DNA from: Nitrospinae bacterium RIFCSPLOWO2_12_FULL_45_22
GTDB lineage: Bacteria > 2-12-FULL-45-22
Assembly: GCA_001803565.1 (NCBI GenBank)
Contig: MHDQ01000195.1
Location: 1-5,022 of the forward strand
Direction: 5' to 3'
DNA: 5,022 bases
Position numbers and translations under genes: made by a program. Positions 1 to 4,551 of this stretch are shown here, in pieces. The first letter of the stretch is position 1. The number at the start of each line of letters is the position of its first letter. The notes beneath the pieces are model-generated. The model ran no database searches. It worked only from the letters and a program-made list of their open reading frames with translations, and was not told where the DNA came from.

Positions 1-8
1 TTGAACTA

Positions 9-50
9 CCGGGGTGAACGGATAACTCCCCGGACGGGACTTTAACCCGT
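9..50. repeat. Two adjacent small hairpins
   Basis: CCGGGG (9-14) pairs with CCCCGG (28-33) around a 13-base loop. ACGGG (34-38) pairs with CCCGT (46-50) around a 7-base loop. Both stems are perfect, G+C-rich and back to back in otherwise AT-rich DNA. No T-run follows, so they do not look like a classical terminator. They could be the 3' end of a mobile element or structured RNA to the left of the window, but I cannot name it. Confidence 0.45.
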
Positions 51-76
51 AAGAATAAACAAATGTTACTGCGTAC

Positions 77-178
77 GGACACCATACTTAATTATTGACT
101 CAGTGTTGAAAAACGGTCAAGATTCCCCAAGATACCACAAAAGGAAAGCGAAGATTCCTAAAATTAAGTTTAGTGTCC
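77..178. repeat. REPIN-like pair of inverted palindromic repeats
   Basis: The 17-mer GGACACCATACTTAATT (77-93) faces its inverted partner AATTAAGTTTAGTGTCC (162-178). 15 of 17 positions match when one is reverse-complemented. The roughly 68 bases between have no coding potential that I see. Sequences of the form GGGGACACcatACTTAATT often accompany IS200-like REP-associated tyrosine transposases (RAYTs); this is from memory, not a search. Two REPs in inverted orientation make a REPIN, a non-autonomous element mobilised by a RAYT elsewhere in the genome. A third copy lies at 781-797. Confidence 0.6.
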
Positions 179-190
179 CCAGAATTTGTT
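162..190. repeat. Left imperfect inverted repeat bracketing the 206-767 gene
   Basis: The stretch contains AATTAAGT..GTGTCCCC..AATTTGTT. Its reverse complement matches 771-797 (ACAAATT.TGGGGACAC, then ACTTAATT) with a few mismatches and a one-base length difference. The two arms lie about 15 bases before the preferred start and 3 bases after the stop of the intervening gene, so the gene and its ribosome binding site sit neatly between them. Confidence 0.6.
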
Positions 191-195
191 AAAAT

Positions 196-200
196 GGAGG
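196..200 (+). promoter_or_regulatory. Ribosome binding site GGAGG deciding the start at 206
   Basis: GGAGG lies five bases before the ATG at 206. A longer frame could begin at GTG 173, but that codon lies inside the inverted repeat and has no Shine-Dalgarno sequence. The ATG is therefore preferred. Confidence 0.7.
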
Positions 201-205
201 AAATA

Positions 206-767
206 ATGATCAATGCCGATTTTGTTCGTTTATGGGCAGCAAAATATCCCAAAGATTATGATACACAATGTTACGAACCTTATATTCAAGAAGCTCGCTC
301 TGTTGATATACAAGCTTTGAGAAAATTAACTGAATGGAAAAATGTAAGCAGGAACGTACAACCTATGAAATTATGGAAAACCCATGAAGTAGCATTTCAG
401 TATTTCATACATAACCTAAAAGACTACTTAAAAGAAAATGGTTCAGCAAAACTTCGTCTAGATTTCAAAGATCGTGCACCTGTATGGTCTGTTTTCTGGC
501 ATCACGTGCTTTACAATATACCTATTTTCGATGTTTACACTCACATGGCATATCACTTCAGCGCCACAGGAGAGATGCCGACAAAAAAAAGCGAAAATAT
601 CAGCACCAGGTCACTGGTCACTCTATGATCGATATGTCATATGGTTTCACCATACATTTGAAGCAGTAAAAGCCGAATTACATTCTTTGACAGAAAGAGA
701 ATTAGACCACGCTCTTGTATGTTGGGGTGAAGCACAGAACAAGTCAAGCAAGAACCTATGTTTTTGA
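206..767 (+). CDS. Uncharacterised protein, frameshifted at an A8 tract (possible OGG-like helical family)
   Basis: I do not recognise a named gene. The first frame starts at ATG 206 and stops at 628. At the eight-A run 583-590 coding character passes to the next frame, which ends with TGA at 765-767. Removing one A gives a 186-aa protein. Landmarks are a WKN motif (about 44-46), a conserved-looking aromatic helix ending IPIFDVYTH (about 93-113), WSLYDRYV (about 137-144) and a terminal LTERELDHALVCWGE helix (161-175). From memory, this order resembles a widespread hypothetical family with WKN and IFDQHVYRA motifs, perhaps related to 8-oxoguanine glycosylase-like folds. That link is weak. The frameshift may be a mutation, a sequencing error or transcriptional slippage. 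The long uninterrupted second frame suggests a recent or tolerated lesion. Confidence 0.65.
583..590 (+). other. A8 tract at the frameshift point
   Basis: Eight consecutive A residues follow ..CCGAC and precede GCG. The upstream frame reads ACA AAA AAA AGC and closes 36 bases later at TGA 626-628. The downstream frame reads CAA AAA AAA GCG and stays open to 767. One A fewer, or a +1 shift, restores a single protein. A-runs of this length are prone both to polymerase slippage and to sequencing indels. Confidence 0.7.
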
Positions 768-770
768 GAA

Positions 771-797
771 TACAAATTTTGGGGACACGTACTTAAT
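771..797. repeat. Right inverted repeat arm and third GGGGACAC..ACTTAATT copy
   Basis: The arm reads ACAAATTTTGGGGACAC, then GTACTTAATT. It is the inverted counterpart of 162-190. The core GGGGACAC..ACTTAATT is in the same orientation as the copy at 77-93. It begins three bases after the stop codon at 767. Confidence 0.6.
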
Positions 798-838
798 TCT
801 CTATGAATTAAAAATTCAGATAAAGGGGGTGCACTAAT

Positions 839-1381
839 ATGAAGTATCGTAACATAATGTCCATGTTGGTATTATCATTTATAATTGTTTCGTTATGCAT
901 TTCTTGTGCACAGCCCCAGATGAAATCATACGATATGCTAGTAGGGTCGAATTATCAAAATATGCAATCAAGGTATAGGGAGCCAATAAACCCTCAAAAC
1001 ATTGCAATGCAAATCAAACAAGAAAAAGATATATATAGCAAAGAATATCTATTAGATGCAGTGGATGTTATTGGTAAATGTGATAAATTCTTAAATACTC
1101 CCAAATATGAAATGTTTTCGGTTTCGTCTGAAATAAATACAGCTTTTAAAAAGCTTAAAATTAATCATGCCCAATATGCCAATTCCGTTCTTAATAAATA
1201 TTTATCAGAAGTAATTACTAAAATTTCAACTATATGCGACAATGCAAATTATGTCGATGCTCAGAATTCAAGACCCGGCAGTCAAAAAGATTATGCTGGA
1301 GCTATACATAAATTAGATGAAATTGGCATTTTGTTAGAAGAAATCAAACCATTAATTTCAGGAATTAATTCTGGACTATAA
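839..1381 (+). CDS. Probable lipoprotein of unknown function
   Basis: This is a 180-aa protein with a signal sequence: basic MKYR start, hydrophobic stretch at about residues 8-19, then CISC with the acceptor cysteine at residue 23. The box is imperfect because Cys rather than Leu is at -3, but A-Q-P-Q after the cysteine suits a lipoprotein. The mature part is largely helical and Lys/Asn-rich, with no catalytic motif I can recognise. Residues about 55-135 and 150-176 look like amphipathic helices, hinting at a periplasmic helical bundle. The start is supported by AAGGGGGT nine bases upstream. The gene stands alone between two repeat elements. It has low G+C and is on the opposite strand from the cassette genes, so it is probably not functionally linked to them. 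Confidence 0.75.
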   Translation: MKYRNIMSMLVLSFIIVSLCISCAQPQMKSYDMLVGSNYQNMQSRYREPINPQNIAMQIKQEKDIYSKEYLLDAVDVIGKCDKFLNTPKYEMFSVSSEINTAFKKLKINHAQYANSVLNKYLSEVITKISTICDNANYVDAQNSRPGSQKDYAGAIHKLDEIGILLEEIKPLISGINSGL

Positions 1382-1402
1382 ACACAAACCAAGGGGGTCT
1401 TT

Positions 1403-1449
1403 ACAGGCGGTCGGAGAAGTTTCGTTCCCGGACAGCCTGTTTATTCTTG
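1403..1449 (+). terminator. Weak candidate terminator downstream of the lipoprotein gene
   Basis: ACAGGC (1403-1408) can pair with GCCTGT (1435-1440), followed by TTATTCTT. The loop is long, the inner part pairs imperfectly and the T-tract is interrupted. The position just past the stop at 1381 is right for a terminator, but the structure is weak. Confidence 0.3.
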
Positions 1450-1465
1450 GAAGATCGAAAGGAAA

Positions 1466-1555
1466 GGATCACATCTTAAAAAATAAATATTGATATTTTC
1501 TATTGCGTTATTATAGTGCTTTCTTACCAATTATTTAAGAATTAAGATGTGACCC
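1466..1555. repeat. Second REPIN-like element, different palindrome
   Basis: GGATCACATCTTAA (1466-1479) and TTAAGATGTGACCC (1542-1555) are inverted copies with 13 of 14 positions matching, enclosing about 62 AT-rich bases without coding potential. The GGGTCACATCTTAA form resembles another family of palindromes seen around RAYT transposases (recollection, not a search). The sequence differs from the GGGGACAC type at 77-178. Confidence 0.55.
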
Positions 1556-1709
1556 TTACTCTGCCCCGAAATAGGTTTGTAGTTTTTTCAGATTTGATAA
1601 TGAGGAGAGGGAGATTCTCTATGGAGGGATTTTTATTACAGGAAACAGTGTTGTTTTATCAATAACGCAAGTATGCACTAGAAGGTTCTGAGATTAGTAT
1701 ATATTTCCG
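1556..1709. other. Non-coding stretch beyond the last cassette
   Basis: No convincing gene was found on either strand. This is the DNA directly after the cleavage point of the last attC. A further cassette would need a closing attC with the R'' box GTATAAC on the minus strand, and I do not find one between 1382 and 1709. The array therefore appears to end here, or its next cassette has decayed. Confidence 0.4.
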
Positions 1710-1805
1710 GTATAACGATAGAGTTCACCTGACGCCAACACTACAGGGCACAAACCTTTGAAAAACCACACGCTGTTGGCGGTCAAGTGTAGCGATTTGT
1801 TATGT
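1710..1805 (-). other. attC recombination site closing cassette 3
   Basis: On the minus strand the R'' box ACATAAC (1805-1799) and the R' box GTTATAC (1716-1710) enclose an imperfect stem. The arm CGCTACACTTGACCGCCAAC pairs with the reverse complement of GTTGGCG.CAGGTGAAC. A one-base bulge in the left arm (GACCGCC against GACGCC) fits the extrahelical bases that set attC polarity. The apical part (about 1741-1770) is less paired. It shares the CACTTGAC arm with the attC at 2216-2310. The site begins 50 bases past the stop of the cassette 3 gene. Confidence 0.8.
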
Positions 1806-1854
1806 GGCCACCTTTCAAATAGACCCCTAATGGCACCTAAATATGTTTGCCTAT

Positions 1855-2178
1855 TCAGGGCTTCAGGAAAGCGACAGCCAAGGAGCATAGCGAAATAAAC
1901 AATGCTACTATGGACATCCACATAGAAATTCTCCACCTTCTGTCCGATTTATTTTCATTTATTGTTTTTGCTATTAAGGCACCCATACAAGTATTCGCTT
2001 CCCACCAAGTCTCGTTGAGCTGATTATGCAGCTCTTTTACTTTTGCAAAATCCTTCCTATTTTCGGCTTGTTCTCGTATTAATAGTCCAATTTTCTGCCC
2101 TAGATTTTCAACCCTCCTTTTCTCCTCACAGTCTGGGAAATTGGCTAGGTCTGGCAAAAAAGCAGGTTGGTTAGACAT
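1855..2178 (-). CDS. Tail-anchored membrane protein with coiled-coil-like region (cassette 3)
   Basis: This is a 107-aa protein of unknown function. Residues about 17-62 are charged and helical (EEKRRVEN, REQAENRKDFAKVKELHNQLNETWWE), likely a coiled coil. Residues about 85-104 form one strongly hydrophobic segment (WMSIVALFISLCSLAVAFL) ending KP at the C terminus, so the protein is probably anchored by its tail with the helical part in the cytoplasm. The ATG at 2178 is preceded by AAGGA at a spacing of about eight bases and lies 38 bases after the cassette boundary. The frame stays open upstream to 2466, but that extension reads through the attC hairpin and a tRNA fragment, so I reject it. 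It is the only gene in its cassette. Confidence 0.75.
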   Translation of the reverse strand: MSNQPAFLPDLANFPDCEEKRRVENLGQKIGLLIREQAENRKDFAKVKELHNQLNETWWEANTCMGALIAKTINENKSDRRWRISMWMSIVALFISLCSLAVAFLKP

Positions 2179-2215
2179 TGTATTGTTCCTTCTCAAATTT
2201 TCATGCTGTGATGCC

Positions 2216-2310
2216 ACATAACGGGCAAGGTCACTTGCGCTGCCAATGACCCCTTGCTGCCCGTCAAGGCCGCAGACGTTCTCGGCGTCAAGTGAACCGC
2301 CTAGTTCGGC
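2216..2310 (-). other. attC recombination site between cassettes 2 and 3
   Basis: On the minus strand the R'' box GCCGAAC (2310-2304) and the R' box GTTATGT (2222-2216) enclose the arms GGCGGTTCACTTGACGCC and GGCAGCGCAAGTGACC. They pair through TCACTTG/CAAGTGA with an extra A and an extra T bulged on the left arm, as expected of attC. The middle (about 2245-2280) is G+C-rich and can fold further. The polarity of the bulges agrees with minus-strand cassettes. It lies about 340 bases after the stop of the cassette 2 gene, unusually far. Confidence 0.75.
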
Positions 2311-2329
2311 AATTTTCTGTATATGAAAT

Positions 2330-2358
2330 TGGCGGGGCGTGGGGGAATTGAACCCCCA
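2330..2358 (-). tRNA. 3' tRNA fragment (T arm, acceptor strand, CCA); not a full tRNA
   Basis: On the minus strand GGGGG-TTCAATT-CCCCC forms a perfect T arm matching the GGTTCRANYCC box. It is followed by exactly seven acceptor bases (ACGCCCC), a discriminator G and CCA. The spacing is that of a genuine tRNA end. No matching GGGGCGT, D arm or anticodon arm is found at the normal distance. A GGGGCGG at 2439-2433 is too far away and does not fully pair. Such 3' ends are typical attachment-site remnants of genomic islands. The amino acid cannot be assigned. It sits inside cassette 2. Confidence 0.5.
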
Positions 2359-2423
2359 GCGCTCACTCCCATATTTTAAGGGTATTATTTTGGGAAACTT
2401 ACCTCCTCCCGCAGTGATGGGTA

Positions 2424-2534
2424 TCACCCAGACCGCCCCAGAAGCGCTGTCCCCGCCGCTACGCACATCATCAAGATAGTTGAAACCATAATGCTTGCCT
2501 CCATTTTGATGTTCACAGTTACAAACAACGACAT
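2424..2534 (-). CDS. Possible hydrophobic micro-protein in cassette 2
   Basis: A short frame ends at TGA 2424. Three in-frame ATGs are possible, at 2534 (36 aa), 2504 (26 aa) and 2489 (21 aa). The last has GGAGG eight bases upstream and would give a peptide containing STILMMCVAAGTALLG, essentially one membrane-spanning helix. I do not recognise a family. Small hydrophobic peptides like this can be type I toxin-like or accessory membrane proteins, but nothing here proves that. It follows the nuclease gene on the same strand after about 110 bases and is in the same cassette. It may equally be chance, given its length. Confidence 0.3.
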   Translation of the reverse strand: MSLFVTVNIKMEASIMVSTILMMCVAAGTALLGRSG

Positions 2535-2647
2535 AGAGGTGACGATTTCAACTGAGAGAGCGCAGAGATTCCCCAAGAAAATACCCAAATAAGGGCTATT
2601 CTATCTTCAATTTCATATAAATTTTAATTACCGTCTACAAGTATAAG

Positions 2648-3430
2648 TCATTTCAAACAGTTATACGTTTTACTATATAGAAACGTCCCTTCTCTGCTAG
2701 GGTAGCCATGGTAGAGCACATTTTCACGATCCGTGAATGAAGTTGCCCAGAACACAGAGTGGAACAAGTCGTAACCCGTGGTATTAAGTAAAGCCTTCCG
2801 TGCATCCTCTGCGCTGCCGAAACCATAAGCATCATATAAAACGAGAAAAATTCTCGGACACTGAGCTGGAACTCCTTTGTTTTCAAGTTTCATTCGTTTC
2901 TTAGTCACAGCCTCCTGGATAAGCCCTTGAAGTTCGTTGTGAATTTCACCTTCCCATTTTGCTTCAGGTACTTTACCTAGACCAACGGCAGCACCAGTGG
3001 CAAATAACTTTTGGATACTCAAGTGCCCTTGCTTTTCATCCAACAGCAAGGTTTCTACTGTGGATTCTTCTGAGCCAGTATCTCGAATAAACAAGAGAGC
3101 GTTCTTACAAAGTTCACGCCATTCTGCAGTATTTTGGCGCGGAAGGTTCGGGTGCCTTTTTACGTGTAACCAATATGTGCCAATCAAGCACCCTTCATCG
3201 GTGGCGCTCTTATTCACTACATCTTTGAAAGTTGTACAGGCCGCATGATACGCCTGTTCATTGACAATGCTTGTGACTTCTACTGCATATCTTTGACCAT
3301 CAAGATCGATCCAAAAATCGGGAGGGTCGTTTGGTTCCCGATGAACTTTAACATCCTGGTATCCACAATAATGTTTCAGTTTGTGTGCCAAAGAATCAAC
3401 ACAGACGAGTTCCTCATCAATACGATTCAT
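2648..3430 (-). CDS. PD-(D/E)XK-like nuclease-fold protein (cassette 2)
   Basis: This is a 260-aa protein. Near the N terminus PPDFWIDLDGQRYAVEVTSI (residues 36-55) has the layout of the PD-(D/E)XK core: PD at 37-38, a beta hairpin, then ExT at 51-53 (EVT). In this superfamily the second acidic residue and a following Lys bind metal and help cleave DNA. Here Thr replaces Lys, a variation seen in some families, so activity is uncertain. A later strand CPRIFLVLYDAYGF (191-204) after a helix with KKRMKLENKG is also typical of these uncharacterised proteins. ATG 3430 has AAGGAG six bases upstream and lies 33 bases after the cassette boundary. No methyltransferase or partner subunit is adjacent, so a classical restriction-modification role is not supported. 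An orphan defence or repair nuclease is an inference. Confidence 0.7.
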   Translation of the reverse strand: MNRIDEELVCVDSLAHKLKHYCGYQDVKVHREPNDPPDFWIDLDGQRYAVEVTSIVNEQAYHAACTTFKDVVNKSATDEGCLIGTYWLHVKRHPNLPRQNTAEWRELCKNALLFIRDTGSEESTVETLLLDEKQGHLSIQKLFATGAAVGLGKVPEAKWEGEIHNELQGLIQEAVTKKRMKLENKGVPAQCPRIFLVLYDAYGFGSAEDARKALLNTTGYDLFHSVFWATSFTDRENVLYHGYPSREGTFLYSKTYNCLK

Positions 3431-3462
3431 CTAGTTCTCCTTTTTGTTACTTCGGATCCCAT

Positions 3463-3534
3463 GCCGAACGCTGGAGCTGAGACGCGGGAAACGCGCCAGC
3501 GTTTTCCCGTCGATTCTCCAGCGACTTGTTAGCC
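3463..3534 (-). other. attC recombination site between cassettes 1 and 2
   Basis: On the minus strand the R'' box GGCTAAC (3534-3528) and the R' box GTTCGGC (3469-3463) enclose a strong stem. CGCTGGAG (minus strand, 3523-3516) pairs perfectly with CTCCAGCG (3476-3469). Further inside, CGGGAAAACGC (minus strand, 3509-3499) pairs with the GCG-TTTCCCG arm at 3494-3485 apart from one unpaired base. The stop codon TAA of the upstream gene lies inside the R'' box, a common cassette arrangement that confirms polarity. At 72 bases it is shorter than the other two sites and of a different sequence family. Confidence 0.85.
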
Positions 3535-4179
3535 CTTAGACCTAAACACCGGCCTGTTGAGAATGCCGTGAAGTGTGCCCTTACCGGAGATGACCTCTCT
3601 ACAAGTCCTCTCAATATCGTCTACGATCTTGTCCAGCCGAGGATTGATGGGGTCTTCCTCCTGTAAACCTTCCCAGAACACTGCCTCATGTTTTTCAACA
3701 CTTCTTTGATGCTGCTCCCATTGTTGCTCGATTCTGAAGTTTTCGCGTGCCCATAGCCTGGCAAGCATTCTTGCCGAGACAATTATCTCGCTAACAATCC
3801 TCCGCAAATCATCAAAAGGCTTTGCTTTGTCTTTTCCAATTTGAGCCATGAAACGATACCGCATGGCATGCAACCTATTAAAAAGTTCCTGGTGATCGTT
3901 GTACCGTTTAAACACAACACTTGCGTTCTTTCGAGCCTCGTAAGAAGTCTTAGACTCATGTTCACCTTTTTCAATAGACTCAGTTTCGCTGGAATAACTT
4001 GCCGGGTGTCGAATATGCCGGATCGCATCTCCCGCCTCATAGAAGAGAGCCAGGGTCTCCTCAGCGAGCTCAATCTGCCTTCTTCCCCTGTGCTCTCGTC
4101 TCCATGAATCAATGCCGTAGATAGCAACCCAGGTTCCGATAAGAACTGATGCATCTCGTAGTGTTCCAATCCAGTCCAT
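3529..4179 (-). CDS. N-terminally membrane-anchored helical protein of unknown function (cassette 1)
   Basis: This is a 216-aa protein. Residues about 8-23 (RDASVLIGTWVAIYGI) form a short hydrophobic anchor, followed by the basic DSWRREHRGRRQ and then a long helical, charged domain (ETLALFYEAGDAIRHIR; KRYNDHQELFNRLHAMRYRFM; DLRRIVSEIIVSARMLARLWARENFRIEQQWEQHQRSVEKHEAVFWE). From memory, proteins beginning with a membrane segment and W-RREH-GKRQIELAE are scattered hypothetical genes in mobile regions, with no known function. The cytoplasmic part is probably a helical bundle. ATG 4179 has GGAG five bases upstream. The TAA stop overlaps the R'' box of the attC. I see no enzyme motif. Confidence 0.8.
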   Translation of the reverse strand: MDWIGTLRDASVLIGTWVAIYGIDSWRREHRGRRQIELAEETLALFYEAGDAIRHIRHPASYSSETESIEKGEHESKTSYEARKNASVVFKRYNDHQELFNRLHAMRYRFMAQIGKDKAKPFDDLRRIVSEIIVSARMLARLWARENFRIEQQWEQHQRSVEKHEAVFWEGLQEEDPINPRLDKIVDDIERTCREVISGKGTLHGILNRPVFRSKG

Positions 4180-4195
4180 ACGTACTCCAAAGAGG

Positions 4196-4202
4196 GGCTA
4201 AC
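4196..4202 (-). other. Orphan core box GTTAGCC opening cassette 1
   Basis: Minus-strand GTTAGCC lies 17 bases before the ATG at 4179. It is the exact reverse complement of the R'' box GGCTAAC closing the same cassette, as predicted for a cassette boundary. No attC hairpin is visible immediately upstream, so it may be the right half of an attI or of a decayed attC. Confidence 0.6.
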
Positions 4203-4207
4203 ATTGA

Positions 4208-4357
4208 TTAGATTGATCCGCATAATATGCGGAATACAGGTATTTTGCCCATATAACATGCCTTTGATATGGCAAATACTATCGTGATAATTACTCCAGA
4301 CACTGCCACTTGTGTCTCTTTGCACTTGTTATCATGTCGTCTTATACGGATCAGCAT
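4208..4357 (-). CDS. Possible small membrane protein upstream of the array
   Basis: This 49-aa frame has a basic N terminus (MLIRIRRHDNKCK) followed by a hydrophobic helix at about residues 17-36 (AVSGVIITIVFAISKACY) and a short tail. ATG 4357 has AAGGGG five bases upstream, the main argument for its reality. An in-frame TTG at 4390 has no ribosome binding site. It would be transcribed in the same direction as the cassettes and ends 28 bases before the next ATG, though the cassette boundary lies between. I recognise no family and chance cannot be excluded. Confidence 0.35.
   Translation of the reverse strand: MLIRIRRHDNKCKETQVAVSGVIITIVFAISKACYMGKIPVFRILCGSI
4217..4233. repeat. Perfect hairpin/palindrome TCCGCAT-AAT-ATGCGGA
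   Basis: Seven-base perfect arms surround a three-base centre just outside the cassette boundary at 4202. It overlaps the end of the small frame at 4208-4357. No T-run follows on either strand, so a terminator is unlikely. A protein-binding operator or a remnant of a recombination site is possible. Confidence 0.45.
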
Positions 4358-4390
4358 AAAATCCCCTTGTTCCATTTGATCTAATGACAA

Positions 4391-4551
4391 TAAGTCTGCT
4401 CCGTGCGGCTGTTGTAATGACGCGAGGATGATAGGAAATTGTTTTTTCTTTAAAGAGGATGATAATACAAAAATGAAGAAGATTGCAAGTTCTTTTTAGT
4501 TTTTTCTGAGGAAGGAACGGGAGCGAATCTCTCCTTGCTGGGAAAAAATAG
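4391..4551. other. Stretch without a convincing gene
   Basis: No supported gene was found. On the minus strand TTGCAA (about 4490) and TATTAT (4467-4462) could form a weak promoter, with a short 15-base spacer, pointing at the small frame at 4357 and the cassettes. On the plus strand GATAAT overlaps the same place. Neither is strong. A plus-strand frame near 4467-4566 has no start codon. Confidence 0.3.

Larger units (their letters stand above)
1710..4202 (-). mobile_element. Integron-type cassette array without integrase (CALIN-like), three cassettes
   Basis: Three minus-strand genes are separated by attC-like hairpins at 3463-3534, 2216-2310 and 1710-1805. Cassette 1 runs 4201 to 3469 (about 733 bases), cassette 2 runs 3468 to 2222 (about 1247) and cassette 3 runs 2221 to 1716 (about 506). 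The opening core box and the closing R'' box are exact reverse complements within each cassette: GTTAGCC/GGCTAAC, GTTCGGC/GCCGAAC and GTTATGT/ACATAAC. Within each single attC they do not match so well. This is the mark of independently acquired cassettes, because integrase cuts after the G of the right box, so the rest of that box belongs to the next cassette. No intI gene is present in the window. The core boxes each deviate at one position from the textbook GTTRRRY. Confidence 0.8.

Noticed and set aside
173-205. GTG 173 as start of the left gene
   Set aside because: It lies inside the inverted repeat without a Shine-Dalgarno sequence, whereas ATG 206 has GGAGG five bases upstream.
1502-1670. 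Inverted 10-mer TTGCGTTATT/AATAACGCAA near 1503 and 1661
   Set aside because: Ten-base inverted matches are expected by chance several times in a window of this size.
1694-1936. 80-codon minus-strand frame containing SLHLTANSVWFF
   Set aside because: It reads straight through the attC hairpin at 1710-1805. Such peptides are typical artefacts of translating attC-like repeats, and the frame overlaps the end of the better-supported 107-aa gene.
2330-2439. Complete 110-nt tRNA or tmRNA using GGGGCGG (2439-2433) as 5' acceptor strand
   Set aside because: One acceptor pair fails, the length suits neither a tRNA nor a tmRNA, and no proper D or anticodon arm is present.
2179-2466. Extension of the cassette 3 gene to an upstream start at 2466
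   Set aside because: The added residues translate the attC at 2216-2310 and the tRNA fragment. The ATG at 2178 has a ribosome binding site and sits at the usual distance from the cassette boundary.
119-2578. 13-base direct repeat AGATTCCCCAAGA near 120 and at 2566-2578
   Set aside because: One repeat of this length in 5 kb is close to chance expectation, and the flanks do not match.
3783-4325. Long minus-strand frame overlapping the 216-aa gene in another phase
   Set aside because: It overlaps a gene with a good start and a stop embedded in the attC. It has no ribosome binding site of note and is a shadow frame, as are the plus-strand frames at 2997-3248, 3245-3532 and 3841-4107.
4196-4334. 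A fourth attC between GTTAGCC (4196-4202, minus strand) and TGATAAC (4334-4328, minus strand)
   Set aside because: The arms next to the two boxes (ATTGATTAGATT against AAGTGCAAAGAG) do not pair, and TGATAAC is a poor R'' box.
4473-4499. Eight-codon leader-like frame MKKIASSF
   Set aside because: Too short to support, with the nearest GAGG about 14 bases upstream and no attenuator structure after it.
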